In this document: positions 42,891 to 46,118 of the stretch, piece by piece
How positions within the stretch are numbered: the first letter of the stretch is position 1
Layout of the letters: each line of letters starts with the position of its first letter
Assembly: GCF_000968015.1 (NCBI RefSeq)
Contig: NZ_LACH01000002.1
Span: forward strand, 307,850-353,967
Reading direction: 5' to 3'
DNA: 46,118 nt
Source of the DNA: Pseudomonas fluorescens
Lineage (GTDB): Bacteria; Pseudomonadota; Gammaproteobacteria; Pseudomonadales; Pseudomonadaceae
Made by a program: the position numbers and the translations under genes
The notes under the pieces: model-generated
Told to the model about the DNA's origin: nothing
Seen by the model: only the letters and a program-made list of their open reading frames with translations
The model's database searches: none

Positions 42891-44606
42891 CTATTGTTTG
42901 CCAACCGGCAAGGGTGGGGTGCGAGGCGGGATCATTCGTTTTGACCCCATCGATTCGAACGCCGAAGCCAGGCGCAACAGCGTCGAATCGTCATAGGCAC
43001 GACCGGCAAATGTCAGCCCGACGGGCATGCCGATGTCCGGCATGACGCCCATCGGTACAGTGACCGTGGGAACGCCCAGGTGCCGGATGGCGAGGTTGCC
43101 GTTGGCGACCCAGACGCCGTTGCTCCACGCGATATCCGCAGACTTCGGATCGACATCGGCATTCGCCGGACCCACGTCGGCCACCGTCGGGAACAGCACC
43201 GCATCGAGCCCGAGCCGATCCATCCAGTCCTCCAGATCGATTCGACGCGTTTGTTCAAGTCCGCGCAGTCCGTCAGGAACGGTGGTGATCTGGTCCCACG
43301 GTGTGATGCCACGCTCGGCCATCTTCACGTACTCGTCCATGCCTGCGGCAAGGTCGTCCTCCCGATTGGGGAGAGTGCCCGGGTGGTGGGGGAAGATCAG
43401 CGGTCCGTCGACATCGGCCAAGCGGTTCAACTTGGGATCGCCATTGGCCCGCAGAAAATCATCGAACGCCCAGGCCGACAGGTCCCACAACTCATGGTGC
43501 AGGAACTCTTTGGACACCAGGCCCCGCGTAAACACGGTCGGCGCACCAGGACGATCACCCTCGCAATTGGAGACCAGCGGGAAATCGACTTCGATGACTT
43601 CGGCGCCAGCGGCTTCGAGTGCTTTGCGTGCCTCTTCCCAGAGCCCGATCACGGAAGGACGGGTGATGATTCGCTGCCCCGTCGGACCGCCAATGCCAGG
43701 CGCATCGCTCGTGCCTGCATCCGGATCCGCGTTGATGTACATACGGGGCACGCCGAAGCGCTTTCCTGCAAGTGCATCGGACTTCACGGCCAACTCGGCA
43801 TAGGACGCGGGGCGCACCGAGGCGACACTCGGAATCGGCACCCAAGGCTGCATCCGCCACAGATCGCCACGGGTGTCGGGATCATCGGCCACCACCACGT
43901 CGAGCACCTCAAGCAGGTCGGCCATGGTTCTGGCAAACGGCACGACAACGTCCATCGTCGGCGTCAACGGCCAGTTGCCGCGCACCGAAATCACCCCGCG
44001 CGAAGGCGTATAGGCACACAGACCATTGTTTGATGCAGGACCGCGTCCGCTCGACCAGGTTTCTTCCGCGAGGCCGAATGCCGCGAAGCTGGCGGCAGTT
44101 GCGGTGCCGGCGCCGTTCGATGAACCCGAGGCGAAGGGCGCGGTGAGATAGTCAGCGTTGTACGGGCTCTCCGCACGGCCATAGACCCCGCGCTGCATGC
44201 CGCCGTTTGCCATCGGCGGCATATTGGTTTTGCCCAGGCAGATCGCACCGGTAGCGCGAAGCCGTTCGATCGTGAACGCATCGCGATAAGCAATCAGGTT
44301 CGCGAAGGCGGGACTGCCGGAGGCGGCAGTGAGCCCCTTCACCAGGTAACTGTCCTTGGCCGTATAGGGAATGCCATCGAGCGGACCCAGCGTCTCGCCC
44401 TTGGCCCGACGCGCATCGGACGCCTGCGCCTCGTTCAGCGCCTCGGGGTTTCGAACCACTACCGCGTTGAGGGCGGTGGGCGTGTCGGGACCGTCGTAGG
44501 CATCGATCCTGGCGAGATAGGCCTGGACCAGCTCAACCGCAGTGGTTCGGCCTGATTCGAGCGCAGCACGCAGTTCGGCAATGGAAACTTCGGTGACCTC
44601 GATCAT
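42891..44606 (-). CDS. Amidase signature family hydrolase
   Basis: A 571-residue amidase. The catalytic Ser-Ser-Lys triad can be placed: Lys in LDGIPYTAKDSYLVKG (about residue 84), the first Ser in PFASGSSNGAGTATAASFAA and the nucleophile in ETWSSGRGPASNNGLCAYTP. The usual GGSSGGS reads ASGSSNGAG here, a variation. GLTFAGRAYDDSTLLRLASAFE closes the fold as in the family. Cytoplasmic location, no leader. The substrate is unknown; relatives hydrolyse aliphatic or aryl amides. Confidence 0.8.
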   Translation of the reverse strand: MIEVTEVSIAELRAALESGRTTAVELVQAYLARIDAYDGPDTPTALNAVVVRNPEALNEAQASDARRAKGETLGPLDGIPYTAKDSYLVKGLTAASGSPAFANLIAYRDAFTIERLRATGAICLGKTNMPPMANGGMQRGVYGRAESPYNADYLTAPFASGSSNGAGTATAASFAAFGLAEETWSSGRGPASNNGLCAYTPSRGVISVRGNWPLTPTMDVVVPFARTMADLLEVLDVVVADDPDTRGDLWRMQPWVPIPSVASVRPASYAELAVKSDALAGKRFGVPRMYINADPDAGTSDAPGIGGPTGQRIITRPSVIGLWEEARKALEAAGAEVIEVDFPLVSNCEGDRPGAPTVFTRGLVSKEFLHHELWDLSAWAFDDFLRANGDPKLNRLADVDGPLIFPHHPGTLPNREDDLAAGMDEYVKMAERGITPWDQITTVPDGLRGLEQTRRIDLEDWMDRLGLDAVLFPTVADVGPANADVDPKSADIAWSNGVWVANGNLAIRHLGVPTVTVPMGVMPDIGMPVGLTFAGRAYDDSTLLRLASAFESMGSKRMIPPRTPPLPVGKQ

Positions 44607-44787
44607 GCTGTTACCACCGTCTGCTGATGGGCGTCGCGATGAATGTTGCCATCGCGCTGAAGGTTGGGCTCAGGGACATCACTAATCTCAAAATGGGTAT
44701 TCATCGGTGTTCTCGTTGCACTGCTTTTCGCGCTCTATTTAACACCAAGCCGGGAGCAGAGGCATCGCCCAAGGCGATACAACGTCT

Positions 44788-45216
44788 TCAGGCTTTGCTG
44801 GCCGCCAGGTATGCGCCAAGGCGTTGTGCCATTTGCTCGCCCAAGGCTTGCAGGCCACTCAAGGGGCGTACCATCACTTCAAACTCAACGATTTTTCCTT
44901 GTTCGTTGAACCGGATCATGTCGATGCCCTTTAACTCTTTTTCGCCGACTTTGGCGCTGAACTCCAGGACGACGCTCAACCCGTCTGCGGTCGACAGTTC
45001 CCGGTGGTAGACAAAGTCCTCAAATACCCCGACGACCGTGTTGAGAATCATCGATACCACGGCTGCACCCGGGTAAGGCGTGTGAGCCATCGGGGAGCGG
45101 AATATCGCCTGTGGGTCCAACAAACCGGGCAAGGCGCTCAAGTCTCTCTTGCTGATCATGTCGTGCCACTGGTTCAGGGATTCTGCGGCTTTGGGATGCA
45201 GTTTCAGTTCGGACAT
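44788..45216 (-). CDS. NTF2-like (SnoaL) domain protein
   Basis: A 142-residue cone-fold protein. The text LHPKAAESLNQWHDMISKRD and LPGLLDPQAIFRSPMAHTPY match SnoaL-like proteins of the NTF2 superfamily, with VFEDFVYHRELS and GIDMIRFNEQGKIVEFEVMV forming the sheet. Such proteins act as small-molecule isomerases or binders; the ligand is unknown. The start ATG complementary to 45214-45216 follows CAGGAGTTGAA. It is 181 bases ahead of the amidase start on the same strand. Confidence 0.8.
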   Translation of the reverse strand: MSELKLHPKAAESLNQWHDMISKRDLSALPGLLDPQAIFRSPMAHTPYPGAAVVSMILNTVVGVFEDFVYHRELSTADGLSVVLEFSAKVGEKELKGIDMIRFNEQGKIVEFEVMVRPLSGLQALGEQMAQRLGAYLAASKA

Positions 45217-45326
45217 TTTCAACTCCTGTATTTTTGTTGTTTTGCAGACGCTTCAGTGTTGCACATGCAGTGTTGCCAAAATCGACTGGCGACCTTGCGG
45301 ATGCACTAAAAGTAGCTCACAAAAAA

Positions 45327-45351
45327 AAGCCCGGCTGATCAGGCCGGGCTT
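45327..45351 (-). terminator. Rho-independent terminator of the chorismate mutase gene
   Basis: AAGCCCGGC and GCCGGGCTT form a 9-bp stem with a 7-base loop. On the minus strand a run of eight T follows; on the plus strand CTTTTT follows. It lies 12 bases past the chorismate mutase stop and may act both ways. Confidence 0.85.
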
Positions 45352-45362
45352 CTTTTTCCCTG

Positions 45363-45935
45363 TCACTGATTAGCGACACACAGCTCCCCGGTGGCGCGGA
45401 TCAGTGCCTGACCATGCAGACCGTCCTTGATCAGGCTGGATCGTTCTTTGGCTAGCCAGTCCGCGCATTGCGGGTCATTGCGGTAGGGCGCGAAGGCGGC
45501 GTATTGCTGCAACAAGCGGTTTTGCAGCTCATCGAGCTGTGGCCGGATTTGATTGGCAAGGTCTGGCCGTGGCGTGTCAGGCGCCTTGCCGGCCGCTCGC
45601 CATTGGGCCACCAGTCCGTACTGCACCAGCTTGTTGGCTTCAATCTGTGCGGCGATCAATTCGGCGACTTCATCCGGGTCCAGTTTGCGGTCAACGGCCA
45701 GCTTCCTGGCGTTGGCAATGACTTGCGCTTCCCGGGCACTGTCCTGGATCGGTTTGCCACTGTCCCACTTGGTCAGCGCCACAAGATCAGCAATGCTCAG
45801 GCGTTCGTTCAACGTTACCAGCAGCGGTTGCAAGCTATCCGGCGCCGCGGAGGGCGCGCTGGCCTGTGCGCTGCAGGCGAGTAAACCGAGGACGACGCAG
45901 GTCAGCAGGTGCGGTAAGCGTGGGCAGTGGAGCAT
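45363..45935 (-). CDS. Secreted chorismate mutase, AroQ gamma type
   Basis: A 190-residue exported all-helical enzyme converting chorismate to prephenate. The signal peptide is LPHLLTCVVLGLLACSAQAS. Motifs of the periplasmic class are LSIADLVALTKWDSGKPIQD and SAREAQVIANARKLAVDRKL, then LIAAQIEANKLVQYGLVAQW; the late cysteines in NDPQCADWL and TGELCVANQ may form a disulfide. Why pseudomonads secrete it is not settled. The start ATG complementary to 45933-45935 has GAGG upstream. It ends before a strong terminator. Confidence 0.85.
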   Translation of the reverse strand: MLHCPRLPHLLTCVVLGLLACSAQASAPSAAPDSLQPLLVTLNERLSIADLVALTKWDSGKPIQDSAREAQVIANARKLAVDRKLDPDEVAELIAAQIEANKLVQYGLVAQWRAAGKAPDTPRPDLANQIRPQLDELQNRLLQQYAAFAPYRNDPQCADWLAKERSSLIKDGLHGQALIRATGELCVANQ

Positions 45936-46031
45936 GGGCAAACCTCATTGGGTACAGGACTCACAATCAGGTGTTATGTATCACAGGTGCGGCGGAGTCA
46001 TTAAGCAGGGATCGATTTATTTTGTGCACGA

Positions 46032-46060
46032 AAAAGCCCGGCTTGTCAGGCCGGGCTTTT
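46032..46060 (-). terminator. Terminator near the right edge
   Basis: AAAAGCCCGGC and GCCGGGCTTTT form an 11-bp stem with a loop of TTGTCAG. It is nearly the same as the terminator at 45327-45351. It can serve the minus-strand gene entering from the right. Confidence 0.8.
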
Positions 46061-46088
46061 CGTTGAGTGCTTCGGTAAAGCCATTCAT

Positions 46089-46118
46089 TTATGCAGTGCG
46101 GTTTTCGATCAGGCGATC
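46089..46118 (-). CDS. Last codons of a minus-strand gene entering from the right
   Basis: The minus strand reads DRLIENRTA and a stop at 46089-46091, about 28 bases before the terminator stem. The frame runs off the window. Too short to name; it is listed because stop and terminator spacing fit. Confidence 0.3.
   Translation of the reverse strand, partial: DRLIENRTA

Noticed and set aside
43080..44033. A 317-residue plus-strand frame
   Set aside because: Antisense to the amidase gene; His/Arg-rich with no family resemblance.

Overview
The window reads as a chromosomal stretch of a Pseudomonas of the fluorescens group. This rests on codon and GC use, Pseudomonas-type REP elements (around 32070-32208), a DUF6124 gene with its structured leader, and protein families typical of that genus (DUF7693, DUF6632, DUF3300/DUF2950, TorF porin). 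No rRNA, tRNA or CRISPR array was seen. Most of the window is accessory: short unrelated transcription units, several truncated genes and remnants of mobile DNA.

Layout. 1-213 is a decayed IS66-type transposase tail, followed by a 31-residue membrane peptide, trmK and an Arg-rich secreted protein. 2166-3369 is a small membrane protein divergent from a TetR regulator, with a perfect palindrome between them. 3378-6493 is a minus-strand group of envelope proteins (DUF2950, DUF3300 and an unnamed periplasmic protein). 7034-10776 holds a MetA-type outer membrane protein, a MAPEG protein, a diiron ferritin-like protein and a divergent AraC regulator. 10933-15699 holds a TPR protein, an iron-dependent alcohol dehydrogenase, a DUF6632 membrane protein, a DHCW cupin, a DUF4157-like protein and a methyltransferase. 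15807-19875 is the periplasmic nitrate reductase operon napEDABC, without napF.

20103-26187 begins with a break. An arsH gene and an amidohydrolase gene meet head to head and both have lost their 5' ends. Behind the broken amidohydrolase come an intact secreted amidohydrolase, a TorF porin and an NCS1 permease, which look like a hydrolysis and uptake operon for a cyclic amide or nucleobase-like compound. 26338-28422 holds ChaC, a GNAT acetyltransferase and an LPS-kinase-like protein.

28510-30951 is an orphan type VI secretion effector locus on the minus strand. It contains a PAAR protein fused to a type-44 polymorphic toxin domain and broken by a one-base frameshift, an overlapping membrane-anchored immunity candidate, a DUF6572 protein and a truncated gene joined to a foreign fragment. 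Upstream lie a 148-bp MITE-like element and a leader with mutually exclusive pairings in front of a DUF6124 gene. REP elements and a beheaded isochorismatase follow.

32624-46118 holds small membrane proteins, a SYLF lipoprotein-type gene, and a glucarate-type sugar-acid locus (LysR divergent from an MFS transporter coupled to an enolase-superfamily dehydratase). It continues with a SolA-like oxidase, a DUF7693 protein, a thioesterase, a GlxA regulator, a cytochrome c, a fatty-acid hydroxylase, an amidase, an NTF2-like protein and a secreted chorismate mutase. The best candidates for undescribed biology are the DUF6124 leader RNA and the toxin island beside it.
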